Notes: generated by a model not told the origin, from the letters alone. Positions 49,722-58,748 are shown, counted from the first letter of the stretch. The stretch is DNA of 64,000 nt from Gemmatimonadaceae bacterium (GCA_019694735.1 JAIBBJ010000064.1:1-64000); one strand, 5' to 3'. Numbers and translations: made by a program.

Positions 49722-49767
49722 GTGCTGGCTCGTCGTCCTGCTGGGGGATTGATGGGTCTGCGGGTGA

Positions 49768-50310
49768 CTACTTCAGCGACGAGAGGATGCCCGGCACCTT
49801 CCCCGGCGTCACCGACTCGACGTAGTCGTCATTGATCTGCACCGGCGTCGCGAACCCGCACGCGCCGAGGCACTCCACTTCGATCACCGTGAACTTCCCG
49901 TCCGGTGAGGTCAGCCCGAGCTCCTTGCAGCCCGTGTGCTCGAGGAACGCCTTCACCACGTCGTCCGCGCCGGCGCAGAGGCAGGGCGAGGTCGTGCAGA
50001 CCTGGATGAAGTGCTGCCCCACCGGGTGCTGGTGGTACATCGTGTAGAAGCTCACCACGCCCTTCACGTAGGCCGCGGTGAGGTCGAGCTGCTGGGCGAT
50101 CTCCGTCATCGCCTCCTCGCTGATCCACCCGCGCTCCTGCTGGATCATCCACAGCCCGGGCAGCAGCGCCGCGCGCTTCTCCGGGTACCGCGCGATGATG
50201 GTGTCGAGCTCCGCCTTCCGCGCCGAGCCCGGCGTGAAGACGGGCGCGTACGGCTCGTGGTGCGCGTGCGGCGAGTGCGGGCGCGCCGGCGCCGAGGGTC
50301 CGTGGCTCAC
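49768..50310 (-). CDS. nuoE: NADH-quinone oxidoreductase subunit E
   Basis: A 180-residue thioredoxin-like subunit binding the N1a 2Fe-2S cluster through Cys in CTTSPCLCAGADD and CLGACGFATP. The N-terminal 20 residues are Pro- and His-rich (PARPHSPHAHHEPYAP) and precede the usual helical start. GTG 50310 overlaps the nuoD stop (GTGA). Confidence 0.96.
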   Translation of the reverse strand: MSHGPSAPARPHSPHAHHEPYAPVFTPGSARKAELDTIIARYPEKRAALLPGLWMIQQERGWISEEAMTEIAQQLDLTAAYVKGVVSFYTMYHQHPVGQHFIQVCTTSPCLCAGADDVVKAFLEHTGCKELGLTSPDGKFTVIEVECLGACGFATPVQINDDYVESVTPGKVPGILSSLK

Positions 50311-51602
50311 CGGTCGATCTCCCCCATGACGATGTCGATGGACGCGTTGATCGCGATGACGTCGGAGAGCAGATGCCCCTCCACCATCTTCGGGATCGCC
50401 GAGAGGTTCACGTAGCTCGGCGGCCGGATGCGCCAGCGCACCGGCTTCGCCGTGCCGTCCGAGACGAAGTAGTAGCCCTTCTCGCCCTTCGGGCTCTCGA
50501 TCGGCACGTAGCACTCGCCGATCGGCGGCCGCGGGCCCTCCATGACCACCTTGAAGTGGTGGATCATGGACTCCATCTCGCTCGTCGCCTTGTGCTTCGG
50601 CGGCAGGATCACGCGCGGGTCGTCCACGTTCACCGGGCCGTCCGGAAGGCGCTTCACCGCCTGCTCCAGGATCCGCACCGACTGCTTCAGCTCCTCGAAC
50701 CGCACCAGGAAGCGGTCATAGACGTCGCCGTTCGTCCCCACCGGCACGTCGAAGTCGTACGTCTCGTAGTCGAGGTACGGGAAGTCCTTGCGCACGTCGT
50801 ACGCCACGCCCGAGGCGCGGAGCATCGGGCCCGAGAGCCCGTAGTTGAGCGCCTCCTCGGGCGTCATCACGCCGAGACCCACCGTGCGCCCCACCCAGAT
50901 CGCGTTCCGGGTGAGCATCCGGTCCACCTGGTCGAGCGTCTTCGGGAAGTTCGCGAGGAACCCCTTGAGCCCGTCCACCCAGCCGTCCGGCACGTCGGCG
51001 ATCATCCCGCCCACGCGCGTGCCGCTGGTGGTCAGGCGCGCCCCCGTCCATCCCTCGAGGAGCTTGTACACGTTCTCGCGCTCCTGGAAGCTCCACAGGA
51101 AGGGCGTGAACGCGCCGATGTCGATGCAGGTCGTGCCGAGCCACACCAGGTGCGAGATGATCCGGCTCAGCTCCATCGCGATGACGCGGAGCACCGTGCA
51201 GCGCTCCGTGATCTCGATCCCGAACAGCCGCTCCGCGCCGAGCACGTAGGCGACGTTGTTCCCCATCGAGTTCAGGTAGTCCTCGCGGTCCGTCCACGGG
51301 ATGATCTGGTTGTACTGGCGGTACTCCCCGATCTTCTCGAACCCGCAGTGCAGGTACCCGACGTGCGGGATGCAGCGCACCACCGTCTCGCCGTCGAGCT
51401 CCAGCACCAGGCGGAGCACCCCGTGCGTCGCCGGGTGCTGCGGCCCGATGTTGATCAGCATGTGCTCGCCCTCGAGCTCCGGCTCCAGCGACGGGCGGCT
51501 CGAGATGAGCCCCTCGGCGCCCAGCGGGATGCGCTGCGGGCGGCCGTCGGGCCCGAGGCCCGTCGTGGAGAGGGCGACTTCGATCGTCTTCGTGGCGGCC
51601 AT
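50307..51602 (-). CDS. nuoD: NADH-quinone oxidoreductase subunit D
   Basis: A 431-residue subunit forming the quinone site with NuoB. Family blocks are MLINIGPQHPATHGVLRLVL (quinone-site His), HVGYLHCGFEKIGEYR, DREDYLNSMGNNVAYVLGAE and the C-terminal DVIAINASIDIVMGEIDR. ATG 51602 with GGTGGGAGA upstream is chosen. It is separate from nuoC, not fused. Confidence 0.97.
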   Translation of the reverse strand: MAATKTIEVALSTTGLGPDGRPQRIPLGAEGLISSRPSLEPELEGEHMLINIGPQHPATHGVLRLVLELDGETVVRCIPHVGYLHCGFEKIGEYRQYNQIIPWTDREDYLNSMGNNVAYVLGAERLFGIEITERCTVLRVIAMELSRIISHLVWLGTTCIDIGAFTPFLWSFQERENVYKLLEGWTGARLTTSGTRVGGMIADVPDGWVDGLKGFLANFPKTLDQVDRMLTRNAIWVGRTVGLGVMTPEEALNYGLSGPMLRASGVAYDVRKDFPYLDYETYDFDVPVGTNGDVYDRFLVRFEELKQSVRILEQAVKRLPDGPVNVDDPRVILPPKHKATSEMESMIHHFKVVMEGPRPPIGECYVPIESPKGEKGYYFVSDGTAKPVRWRIRPPSYVNLSAIPKMVEGHLLSDVIAINASIDIVMGEIDR

Positions 51603-51604
51603 CG

Positions 51605-52333
51605 TTACTCTCCCACCTTCTCGCCGCCGCCGAGCCGCTGCCGCATGTCCGCGGGGAGCGACGCGAAGGCCTCGACCACCGAGAGCTCCTCCATCGAGTA
51701 GCGGGCCTCGGGGTCGGCGGCGAGGGCGTTCTTGAGCTGTTCCGCGCGCGAGAAGCGGCCGCGGAGCGGGAAGTCCTTCCGGAGCGGGTGTCCTTCCTTG
51801 TACTGCTCCCAGAGGAGGATCCGGCGCAGGTCCGGGTGGCCCGTGAACGTGATGCCGAACATGTCGAAGCACTCGCGCTCCAGCCAATCCGCGCCCTTCC
51901 ACACCGGCCACACGCTCGGCACCTCGAGCGGCGTCTTGCCGTCCTTCGGGAGTTCGGCCTTCAGGCGCAGGAAGCGGCGGAACTTGATCGAGCGGAGGTG
52001 CCAGACCACCTCGATCGCCCGCACGTGGTCGCGGTACTCCACCGCCGTGACGTCCGAGAGGTACTCGTAGGACTGCGCCGCGTCCGACTGGAGCCAGGCG
52101 CAGACCTCGGCGACCTTCGTGCGCTCGACGTAGACCGTCGTCTCGCCCCAGACCACCTCATGGCGGCCGATCGCGCTGCCGAACCTGGCGCGCAGGGCGT
52201 CCACGGAGGGGTTCACCGCCCCGCCCTTGTGGGGGAGCTGCTTGGGGGTCGTGGGCTGGCCGGGCGCGCCGTGGCCGGCGACCACGATGTCGAAGAGGGG
52301 CGCGGCCGGGTCGTGCGGGATGGGGGTGCTCAC
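51605..52333 (-). CDS. nuoC: NADH-quinone oxidoreductase subunit C
   Basis: A 242-residue peripheral-arm subunit. The 30-kDa signature is in [20 protein letters not shown]-like sequence ([18 protein letters not shown]) followed by [20 protein letters not shown]. The first 40 residues are an extra Pro-rich, poorly conserved leader. GTG 52333 overlaps nuoB (GTGA), which supports the long start. Confidence 0.95.
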   Translation of the reverse strand: MSTPIPHDPAAPLFDIVVAGHGAPGQPTTPKQLPHKGGAVNPSVDALRARFGSAIGRHEVVWGETTVYVERTKVAEVCAWLQSDAAQSYEYLSDVTAVEYRDHVRAIEVVWHLRSIKFRRFLRLKAELPKDGKTPLEVPSVWPVWKGADWLERECFDMFGITFTGHPDLRRILLWEQYKEGHPLRKDFPLRGRFSRAEQLKNALAADPEARYSMEELSVVEAFASLPADMRQRLGGGEKVGE

Positions 52334-52977
52334 GGGGCCGACCGGGTCTGGTGGACCGAGTTGCCGAACGGCTCCGACAGCTCGTCAATGCGGCTCGGCG
52401 GGATGTAGAGCTGCGAGGTCGGGTCGGGCATCAGCTCGTCGCGGAGCTCGCCCTTGGCCATGCGCTCCTCCATGACCTTCTTCTGGAGCATCATGATGCC
52501 GTAGAGCAGGCCTTCCGGGCGCGGCGGGCAGCCGGGGACGTAGACGTCCACCGGGATGATCGTGTCGATGCCCTGGACCACGGCGTAGGAGTCGAACATG
52601 CCGCCCGAGGAGGCGCAGGCACCCATCGAGATGACCCACTTGGGCTGGGGCATCTGCTGGTAGATGCGGCGGATGACCGGGGCGAGCTTGAACGGGACGC
52701 GGCCGGCGCAGATGAGGACGTCCGACTGCCGCGGCGAGAACGACATGCGCTCCATGCCGAAGCGGGCGAGGTCGTAGTGCGAGGCGGCGGAGGCCATGAA
52801 CTCGATCGCGCAACAGGCCGTGCCGAAGGGCATCGGCCAGAGGGAGTTGGCGCGGCCCCAGTTGACGAGGAAGTCGAGGGAGGTGGTGACGAAGGGCTGG
52901 TCCCCGTTGGGATCGTACTCATAGACCAGCTTCGGGTCCGAGCCGCTGCCCTTGGCGAGCCACTGCTTCAATCCCAT
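52330..52977 (-). CDS. nuoB: NADH-quinone oxidoreductase subunit B
   Basis: A 215-residue subunit holding terminal cluster N2, which reduces quinone. Its ligands are in [15 protein letters not shown] (tandem Cys), [16 protein letters not shown] and [13 protein letters not shown]. The C-terminal 40 residues are longer than in E. coli. It overlaps nuoA by 10 bases. Confidence 0.97.
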   Translation of the reverse strand: MGLKQWLAKGSGSDPKLVYEYDPNGDQPFVTTSLDFLVNWGRANSLWPMPFGTACCAIEFMASAASHYDLARFGMERMSFSPRQSDVLICAGRVPFKLAPVIRRIYQQMPQPKWVISMGACASSGGMFDSYAVVQGIDTIIPVDVYVPGCPPRPEGLLYGIMMLQKKVMEERMAKGELRDELMPDPTSQLYIPPSRIDELSEPFGNSVHQTRSAP

Positions 52978-53372
52978 TGGAGGGCTCCCTTCTTCCAGAT
53001 GTAGACGTAGCCGGCGAGGAGGATGGCGACGAAGACGAGCATCTCGCCGAGGCCGAAGAACGAGATGGAGGCCGCGGGGCAGGCGCCGTTGACGAGGGGG
53101 ACGGCGCAGGAGAGCTGCCGGAAGTAGGCGCCCCAGGGGATCATGAACACCGTCTCGATGTCGAAGACGATGAAGAGCATGGCCACCATGTAGAACTTGA
53201 CCGAGAAGCGCTCGCGCGCGTCGGCGATGACCGGGATGCCTGACTCGTAGGGCTGCTGCTTGACCGGCGTCGGGCGAGGGCGCGTGATGAGGTGCGCGAG
53301 CCCGAGGATCAGGACGGCATTCGCGACGACGAAGCCGACGAGGAGCAGGACGGGGAGATACGTCCGTTCCAT
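52968..53372 (-). CDS. nuoA: NADH-quinone oxidoreductase subunit A
   Basis: A 134-residue three-helix membrane subunit. The conserved acidic loop is [20 protein letters not shown], followed by [19 protein letters not shown]. First gene of the complete 14-gene nuo operon. A palindromic operator-like sequence lies 25-48 bases upstream. Confidence 0.96.
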   Translation of the reverse strand: MERTYLPVLLLVGFVVANAVLILGLAHLITRPRPTPVKQQPYESGIPVIADARERFSVKFYMVAMLFIVFDIETVFMIPWGAYFRQLSCAVPLVNGACPAASISFFGLGEMLVFVAILLAGYVYIWKKGALQWD

Positions 53373-53396
53373 TTCCGGGGGGGAGGGAGACGGGTG

Positions 53397-53420
53397 AGTT
53401 CGTGAAAGATTTCACGAACT
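53397..53420 (-). promoter_or_regulatory. Palindromic operator candidate upstream of nuoA
   Basis: A perfect 10-bp inverted repeat AGTTCGTGAA / TTCACGAACT around AGAT. It contains GTGA-N6-TCAC, the core spacing of CRP/FNR-superfamily sites. It lies 25 bases before the nuoA ATG. On the minus strand GTATGAAG, a possible -10, directly abuts it. Regulator identity is unknown. Confidence 0.5.
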
Positions 53421-53548
53421 TCATACTTTCGGGTGGGGAAGGTAGCGGCGCGCGGTCCCCGAAGCAACCACGAACGAGTATCGGCCGGTGGGTGCAAGTG
53501 CGTGGGGTGTCACGAGATGGGGCGTCAATCCCGAGACGAAGATTCGGA

Positions 53549-53577
53549 TTGAGGGGAGCGGTGCCGGATGCTACGTT
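53549..53577 (+). promoter_or_regulatory. Putative promoter of dcd
   Basis: TTGAGG (53549-53554), a 17-base spacer, TACGTT (53572-53577). The predicted start of transcription is about 35 bases before the dcd GTG. Confidence 0.4.
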
Positions 53578-53618
53578 ATCGGCGCGACCGCCACCGTCAC
53601 CCTCTTCCCTGCCCGCCC

Positions 53619-54173
53619 GTGTCGATCAAGAACGACCGTTGGATCACCGAGATGGCCACCAAGCACGGCATGATCGAGCCCTTCGAGTCCTCGCAGAAGC
53701 GGGACGGGGTGGTGTCGTACGGGGTGTCGGCGTACGGCTACGACATGCGGGTGGCGCCGGAGTACCGAATCTTCACCAACGTGCTGAGCTCGGTGGTGGA
53801 CCCGAAGCACTTCGACCCGAAGTCGTTCGTGGAGTTCGAGGGGGACGTGTGCATCGTGCCGCCGAACTCGTTCGCCCTGGCGCGGAGCGTGGAGTACTTC
53901 CGGATCCCGCGGAACGTGATGACGATCACGGTGGGCAAGTCCACGTACGCGCGGTGCGGGATCATCACGAACGTCACGCCGTTCGAGCCGGAGTGGGAGG
54001 GGTACGTGACGTTGGAGATCTCCAATACGACGCCGTTGCCGGCGAAGATCTACTCGAATGAGGGGATCGCGCAGGTGTTGTTCTTTGAAGGGGATGAAGG
54101 GCCCTTGGTCTCGTATCGGGACAAGAAGGGGAAGTACCAGGGGCAGGTCGGGGTGACGTTGCCGAGGATCTAG
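53619..54173 (+). CDS. dcd: dCTP deaminase
   Basis: A 184-residue trimeric enzyme that deaminates dCTP to dUTP (or, in the bifunctional form, to dUMP). GTG 53619 gives [19 protein letters not shown], the standard family start; an upstream in-frame ATG would add a non-homologous Arg/His-rich leader. Catalytic and binding blocks are [37 protein letters not shown] and [19 protein letters not shown]. No Shine-Dalgarno is seen. It is divergent from nuoA and monocistronic. Confidence 0.95.
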   Translation: MSIKNDRWITEMATKHGMIEPFESSQKRDGVVSYGVSAYGYDMRVAPEYRIFTNVLSSVVDPKHFDPKSFVEFEGDVCIVPPNSFALARSVEYFRIPRNVMTITVGKSTYARCGIITNVTPFEPEWEGYVTLEISNTTPLPAKIYSNEGIAQVLFFEGDEGPLVSYRDKKGKYQGQVGVTLPRI

Positions 54174-54400
54174 TCGTGCGCACGCGGCCGCGCGTGGACG
54201 GCTTCAAGAGTCTCGTGGACACTGCGATACGTTTCGGTGCGCTGACTTGCTTTGCCGGCCGATAGGCCGTGGGAACGAGCAGTATCCTCGAGGCAATGAT
54301 GTTCCTTCCTTCGCTAGCCGGCCGAACGTCCGTCGATGCGGCGATGCACGTTCGAGACAGATCAGGGAACGGAGCAGACCTCGTGGGCGGGCGCTGACGC
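54174..54400. other. Intergenic gap between dcd and the convergent hypothetical gene
   Basis: No gene is seen. A weak stem CACGCG/CGCGTG at 54181-54196 (4-base loop) could end dcd transcription. The rest is slightly less GC-rich than its surroundings and shows no recognisable signal. Confidence 0.4.
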
Positions 54401-55177
54401 CTACGGCAGCACCAGCACCTCGAACGACCGCACGCGCACCATCGCCAGCCCGTCCCCGTTCACGATCGCCACCGACACGCCGGCCGCGTCGATCGCCTGC
54501 CCGGCCGCGAACCCCGTGAACGCGAACTCGAAGTGGTCGGTGACCTCCCCGATCGCGAGCCGGGCCCGTGCGTTCATCGGCGGCGCCGTCGGCCGCCGGT
54601 CCAGTTCGATCTCGAGCACGAACGGCACCGGGGGCGACGACCACGGCGACAGGTCCGCGTACGACCGGTGATCCACCTCCGCGTGGTTCACGCCGCTGCC
54701 CGGCGCGTTGAGCCGGATGCCCGTCGGGCGGAACTGGCACGTCGCCGCGCATCGCACGTCGGCCTTCACGTCAGCCGCCGTCCCCGACTTGAGCAGCACG
54801 CCCACCGCCCACGTGCCGGTCCCCGGTCCGACGGGCGGCAGGTGCGGCCCGTGATGCGGCGGGTGCGTCACCGGCGCGCCGAAGCTCGCGTAGGGCCGCT
54901 CGAACACCGCGCGCAGCCGCACCTGCCCGCCCGCCGGGATCGGGTCCACCAGGAACGCGCCGAGGGAGACCGGGTCGGCGAACGGCTGCGGCGCGCCGCC
55001 GCCCGGCGGCGACACCGTGGCGGGGCGCACCACGGTGAGGGTCATCCCCTGCCAGAACTTCGTCTGCGTGTACGGATGCCGGTACGCGCTCGCGCCCTCC
55101 TGCAGCGCGATCCCCGGGGAGGGCGCGACGTCGGGCGCATAGCCGCCCAGCGTGAAGTCGTAGAACGCTCGGCTCAT
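54401..55177 (-). CDS. Hypothetical protein, beta-rich
   Basis: A 258-residue protein matching no family I recognise. ATG 55177 is taken because GGAGA lies just upstream; there is no signal peptide. It starts SRAFYDFTLGGYAPDVAP and has alternating beta-strand pattern with Gly/Pro loops (GAFLVDPIPAGGQVRLRAVF, TWAVGVLLKSGTAADVKADV, LAIGEVTDHFEFAFTGFAAG), suggesting a sandwich fold. Two Cys (RCAATCQF) could pair. It lies 25 bases after a lipoprotein gene on the same strand, so it may be cotranscribed. Confidence 0.65.
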   Translation of the reverse strand: MSRAFYDFTLGGYAPDVAPSPGIALQEGASAYRHPYTQTKFWQGMTLTVVRPATVSPPGGGAPQPFADPVSLGAFLVDPIPAGGQVRLRAVFERPYASFGAPVTHPPHHGPHLPPVGPGTGTWAVGVLLKSGTAADVKADVRCAATCQFRPTGIRLNAPGSGVNHAEVDHRSYADLSPWSSPPVPFVLEIELDRRPTAPPMNARARLAIGEVTDHFEFAFTGFAAGQAIDAAGVSVAIVNGDGLAMVRVRSFEVLVLP

Positions 55178-55202
55178 CGAGGTCTCCGTGTGAAGGGTCG
55201 GC

Positions 55203-56075
55203 TCAGCAGGTCCAGTACTCGATCCCGCCCGCACTCGGCGGCAGCGGTGCCTTCTCCGCCATCCGCCGCACCGGGCCCGTCGCCCGCAGCGAGCCGCGTC
55301 GCCCGGCCGCGTCCTCCAGCACCACCTCCACGCCGGCGGTCGCGTCGGTGATGAGCGTCCCGTCGAGCGAGACGACGAACACCTGGTTGCTCCACAGGTA
55401 CTCCTCCCACGGGAGCAGGTGCTTCCGCTCGCCGCCCGCGAGGTCCACCCGCCCGAGGCAAAGGCCGGAGCGCCAGTCGCCCATCGTCACCTCCACGGCG
55501 AGCACGCGCACCGCCGGATGTCCGTCAGGGACGCGCAGTTCAAGGGCCGGCGTGTACGCGACGTATGGGCAGTCCCACACGCAGCCCACGCGGTGCTCGA
55601 TCACCTCGAACCGTTCGATCACCGCGGCGTCGGTCGCCGGCGGCACCGCGTCCACCGGGAAAAAAGCCTCGGCGTTCACCGTTCCGGCCGACGCCCGCAG
55701 CGTCAGCGTGCCGGGGCCGGTGAACGTGATCTGCGCGAGGAGCTCCTTCCGCGACACCGGCGTCCCGCGGGTGACGTCCACCACCTGCACCGCATCGAGC
55801 CGCGCGACGAGCGTGTCGGAGAGCGCGAGCCGCACGCCCGTCGGGTCCATCGCGTCGCCGTAGGCGTCGCGCGCGGCGACGGCGATCCAGTGCCGCGCCC
55901 CCACCACCCAGCGCTGGTCCGCCCCCGGCGCGCCGATGATCTCGAGGTGCGCCACCTGCGTGCCGCGCGGGGGCCCGGGGACCGGCGGCTCCACGGGGCC
56001 CGTGACGGGGACTTCCTTGCCGCCGCCGCAGGCGACGACGGCGGCCGCGAGCGCGGCGACGAACGAACGGCGCAT
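55203..56075 (-). CDS. Lipoprotein with Ig-like domain, function unknown
   Basis: A 290-residue lipoprotein: MRRSFVAALAAAVVACGGGK with the lipobox Cys at residue 15. ATG 56075 is chosen because GTGAGGA lies upstream. A Pro-rich spacer follows. Residues about 40-140 look like a bacterial Ig-like (Big_2-type) domain (RWVVGARHWIAVAARDAYGD, GTLTLRASAGTVNAEAFFPV). The C-terminal half has two Cys pairs (VGCVWDC; GLC and a terminal WTC). Surface or periplasmic role inferred. A 19-bp hairpin precedes its ribosome site. Confidence 0.7.
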   Translation of the reverse strand: MRRSFVAALAAAVVACGGGKEVPVTGPVEPPVPGPPRGTQVAHLEIIGAPGADQRWVVGARHWIAVAARDAYGDAMDPTGVRLALSDTLVARLDAVQVVDVTRGTPVSRKELLAQITFTGPGTLTLRASAGTVNAEAFFPVDAVPPATDAAVIERFEVIEHRVGCVWDCPYVAYTPALELRVPDGHPAVRVLAVEVTMGDWRSGLCLGRVDLAGGERKHLLPWEEYLWSNQVFVVSLDGTLITDATAGVEVVLEDAAGRRGSLRATGPVRRMAEKAPLPPSAGGIEYWTC

Positions 56076-56093
56076 GGCATCCTCACGCACCAG

Positions 56094-56134
56094 GGTGGCC
56101 GATCGCCGCGGAGCGTCCGCGGCGATCGGCCACC
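56094..56134 (-). terminator. Perfect 19-bp hairpin between two lipoprotein genes
   Basis: Arms 56094-56112 and 56116-56134 (inner part GATCGCCGCGGA) with a 3-base loop. It follows the 171-residue lipoprotein gene and lies immediately before the ribosome site of the next. There is no T-run, so it may be a terminator, an RNA stabiliser or a leader structure. Confidence 0.5.
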
Positions 56135-56202
56135 ATCCTAGGAGGGCAGCGCCAAGGAATCGTCTGACGCGCGGAGGGGGAGACCGCCGCGCGTCCGGTG
56201 CG

Positions 56203-56718
56203 TCAGTTCCCGCCCCGCACGAACCCCACCGCCGTCGCCGTCCCGCCGACCCGCAGGTTCGTCAACACTGTTCGCTCCGCGTTCGCCGCGAGCTGGTAGC
56301 CGATGGTGAGCTTCGGCTCCGCCAGCTTCGTGATCCCCACGTCCACGCCCGCGGCCGTGATCGTCGCCGACACCCGCCCCGGCGTCCCGAGGCTGCGCCG
56401 CACCACCACCGGCGTGCCGTCCGCCGCGTAGTAGCTCACGTAGCGGATCGCCGACCCGCCGATCGCGCCCTTCGACGTCACCAGCGTGAACTCCACCCAC
56501 ACCTCCTGGAACGTCCCGTCCGGGAGCCGGAAGCGCGACGTGGGGCTCTCCACCCACAGCCCGTCGAAGGGGCCCGCGGCCTCCGGGGTCCCCGCCCCCT
56601 TGGCGTTGGCGACCGTCGCCGCCCCCTGCGTGTCGGGGCCGAACGGTGTGCCCGGCTCGGCGCAGGCGGTGGCGAGGAGGGCGAGCGTGGCGAGGGCGAG
56701 GATCGGCGTGCGCGACAT
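56203..56718 (-). CDS. Small lipoprotein, function unknown
   Basis: A 171-residue protein beginning MSRTPILALATLALLATAC, with lipobox Cys at 19. ATG 56718 is supported by CGGAG upstream; earlier in-frame starts add Arg-rich non-coding sequence. The mature part is beta-rich (FDGLWVESPTSRFRLPDGTF, VWVEFTLVTSKGAIGGSAI, SATITAAGVDVGITKLAEPK), perhaps a lipocalin-like or sandwich fold. No family is recognised. Its coding strand and hairpin-linked neighbour suggest a two-lipoprotein unit. Confidence 0.68.
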   Translation of the reverse strand: MSRTPILALATLALLATACAEPGTPFGPDTQGAATVANAKGAGTPEAAGPFDGLWVESPTSRFRLPDGTFQEVWVEFTLVTSKGAIGGSAIRYVSYYAADGTPVVVRRSLGTPGRVSATITAAGVDVGITKLAEPKLTIGYQLAANAERTVLTNLRVGGTATAVGFVRGGN

Positions 56719-57013
56719 CGTGTGGAGCTCCGTGTGGTGCGTGAGGGGTCCTGCGGTGTGCCACCCCTCAAGGCAAGAACGCCGCCGCGGGCCGCAGTCA
56801 CCTAACCGCTTGCACCGCAACGCGGTGGATCTCCTGCGCGGCATCTCGCCACCTCCGTTTCGTTCCATCGCTCTCCCGTTTCGATGCGGCGGACGATACT
56901 GGGGTCGGCGCCCGGCCCCGCGTCCGGGCGCTCGCGCGAGAGCGGCCGTCCCCTGCATAGCGCTCCGGACCCGTCGCGCGTAGCATCAGCGCAGGGACGC
57001 CGCCCCAGCACCC
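56719..57013. other. Divergent regulatory gap
   Basis: This 295-base gap separates a minus-strand lipoprotein gene from a plus-strand histidine kinase gene, so it must hold both promoters. Visible are TAGCAT (56981-56986) for the kinase, and short inverted repeats CGCCCGG/CCGGGCG and CGCTC/GAGCG near 56910-56945. No gene is apparent. Confidence 0.45.
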
Positions 57014-58534
57014 GTGAACCAGCCCATCATCGTCACGCTGTACGACCAGGCCGCGCAGGTCCGCTGGATCCTGCACGCCGCCTGCGCCGCGACGTTCGCC
57101 CTCGCGATGGGCCTCCTCGCCCTGCGCCTGCGGCGGCCGCTGATGCGCACCATCGCCGCCGTCTGGGTCTGGCAGCTCGTGATCGCGCTCAACCTCGTCG
57201 CCTACTTCTACTGGCGCACCTGGTTCACCGACCACGTCCCCATCCGCGTCCTCGGCACCCTCGCGCTGCACCTGCCGTCGCTCGTGATGGCGCCCCTGCT
57301 CCGCCGCCTGCGCGAGACGCTCGAGGACGGCGAGGAGTTCCTCGACCGCGCGCCGGTGCGCGTCGCGCCGTGGGCGCTCGCCGGTGCCGTCACCACCGTC
57401 CTCTTCGAACTCGCCCGCTCCGCGTGGCCCGACGCCGCGACGACGCTCACCTTCAGCGTCTCGCGCGCGATCGCGGTGGTGCCCTACCTCTACGCGCTCT
57501 GGCCGCGCCCGGCGCGCGCCGGCGGCGGGCCGGACACGGCCGAACGCGAGGCCGCGGCCCGCGAGGCGGGGTTCGCCGCCGAGGCGTTCCGTTTCGCACT
57601 CGGCCTCCGCGCCGTCGTCATCGGGGTGGACTTCGTCGTCCGCGTGATCCCCTGGCAGGACAGCATGGCCGACGGCCTCACCGTCTTCGTCGTCCTCAGC
57701 AACCTCGTCGGCCTCGTCGCGTTCGGGACGATCCTCCTCTTCGTCGCCCTCGAGAACGAGCGCACCGCCGTGATGCGCCAGACCGCGGCGCTCCACGCCG
57801 CGGAGCTGCGCGCGGCGCACTCGCAGCGGCTGGAGAGCCTCGGCCGCCTCGCCAGCGGCGTCGCCCACGACTTCAACAACGTCCTCGCGGTCGTCGTCGG
57901 CGCCTCCGGCGAGGCGGCACGCCACCTCCCCAAGGACGCGCCGATCCGCCCCGACCTCGACGCCATCGAGGCTGCCGGCCGCCAGGGGATGGCGCTCACG
58001 CGGCAGCTGCTCGACTACGCGCGCCAGCGCCCCGCCGGCACGCGCCGGTTCGTCCCGGCCGATGTCGTCCGCACGATGGCACCGATCTGCGACCGCCTCG
58101 TCACCGCCCCGGGGCGCATCGCGTGGATGCTCTCCGCGACGGCGCCGCTGCAGATGGACGCGTCGCAGTTCGAGCAGGTGGTGATGAACCTCGTCGTGAA
58201 CGCGCGCGACGCGATGGAGGCCGCCCCGGGCACCATCACGGTGTCGCTGGCCGACGAGTCCGTCGGCACCGGCAGCGCCCCGGCGCGCCTCGCGCCGGGC
58301 GCCTACGTGCGGCTCTCGGTCGCCGACACGGGCTGCGGGATCCCCGCCGAGCTGCTGCCGAGCATCTTCGAGCCGTTCGTCACCACCAAGGAGGCCCGCG
58401 GCGGCACGGGGCTCGGGCTCGCGACCGTGCAGCACATCGCGCGCGCGACGGGGGGCGACGTGGCGGTGGAGAGTGCGGTCGGTCAGGGCACGACGGTCCG
58501 CGTCTGGTTCGCGGCGGCCGCGGCGGCGGCCTGA
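57014..58534 (+). CDS. Orphan membrane sensor histidine kinase
   Basis: A 506-residue protein. Six or seven transmembrane helices in residues 15-255 (ILHAACAATFALAMGLLAL, VWVWQLVIALNLVAYFYW, GLTVFVVLSNLVGLVAFGT) replace a classical sensor domain. The phospho-acceptor His285 is in SLGRLASGVAHDFNNVLAVV, typical of kinases with the HDFNN motif. The ATPase domain has VMNLVVNARDAM (N box), SVADTGCGIP (G1), IFEPFVTTK (F) and GTGLGLATVQ (G2). GTG start. No response regulator is adjacent. The C-terminus is an Ala run. Confidence 0.92.
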   Translation: MNQPIIVTLYDQAAQVRWILHAACAATFALAMGLLALRLRRPLMRTIAAVWVWQLVIALNLVAYFYWRTWFTDHVPIRVLGTLALHLPSLVMAPLLRRLRETLEDGEEFLDRAPVRVAPWALAGAVTTVLFELARSAWPDAATTLTFSVSRAIAVVPYLYALWPRPARAGGGPDTAEREAAAREAGFAAEAFRFALGLRAVVIGVDFVVRVIPWQDSMADGLTVFVVLSNLVGLVAFGTILLFVALENERTAVMRQTAALHAAELRAAHSQRLESLGRLASGVAHDFNNVLAVVVGASGEAARHLPKDAPIRPDLDAIEAAGRQGMALTRQLLDYARQRPAGTRRFVPADVVRTMAPICDRLVTAPGRIAWMLSATAPLQMDASQFEQVVMNLVVNARDAMEAAPGTITVSLADESVGTGSAPARLAPGAYVRLSVADTGCGIPAELLPSIFEPFVTTKEARGGTGLGLATVQHIARATGGDVAVESAVGQGTTVRVWFAAAAAAA

Positions 58535-58539
58535 CGCGA

Positions 58540-58748
58540 CGGGCCGAGCGGGGATCGCCGGCGAGGGCGTGATCGAGGAGGTCGCGGATCCCGAGCCGGT
58601 CCGCCCACGCCCGAATCAGGCCCTGATCGAGCGCCGCCCCCTGCGAGGCGATGATCACCCGCATGTCGCGCCATTGGCGCTCCGACACCTCGACCTGGCG
58701 GGCCGCGAACGCAGGGCTGGCGTCGGGCGAGAGGGGACGGACCGGCAT
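58540..58748 (-). pseudogene. Remnant resembling the C-terminal end of a nucleotidyltransferase-like (AbiEii-type) gene
   Basis: The minus strand of the gap between the kinase and CotH genes encodes a short protein-like stretch, MPVRPLSPDASPAFAARQ then VEVSERQWRDMRVIIASQG and LIRAWADRLGIRDLLDHAL. It resembles the C-terminal S-x-R-Q-W-x-D-V ... W-A-x-x-L-G-V-x-D-L-L motif that I recall in small nucleotidyltransferase-like proteins. The rest of such a gene is absent, and the frame runs on antisense into the kinase gene without its own stop. Best read as a decayed fragment; a real short gene is possible. Confidence 0.4.

Noticed and set aside
53568-53618. Upstream ATG for dcd
   Set aside because: The added residues are Arg/His-rich and absent from the family, while GTG 53619 gives the canonical N-terminus.
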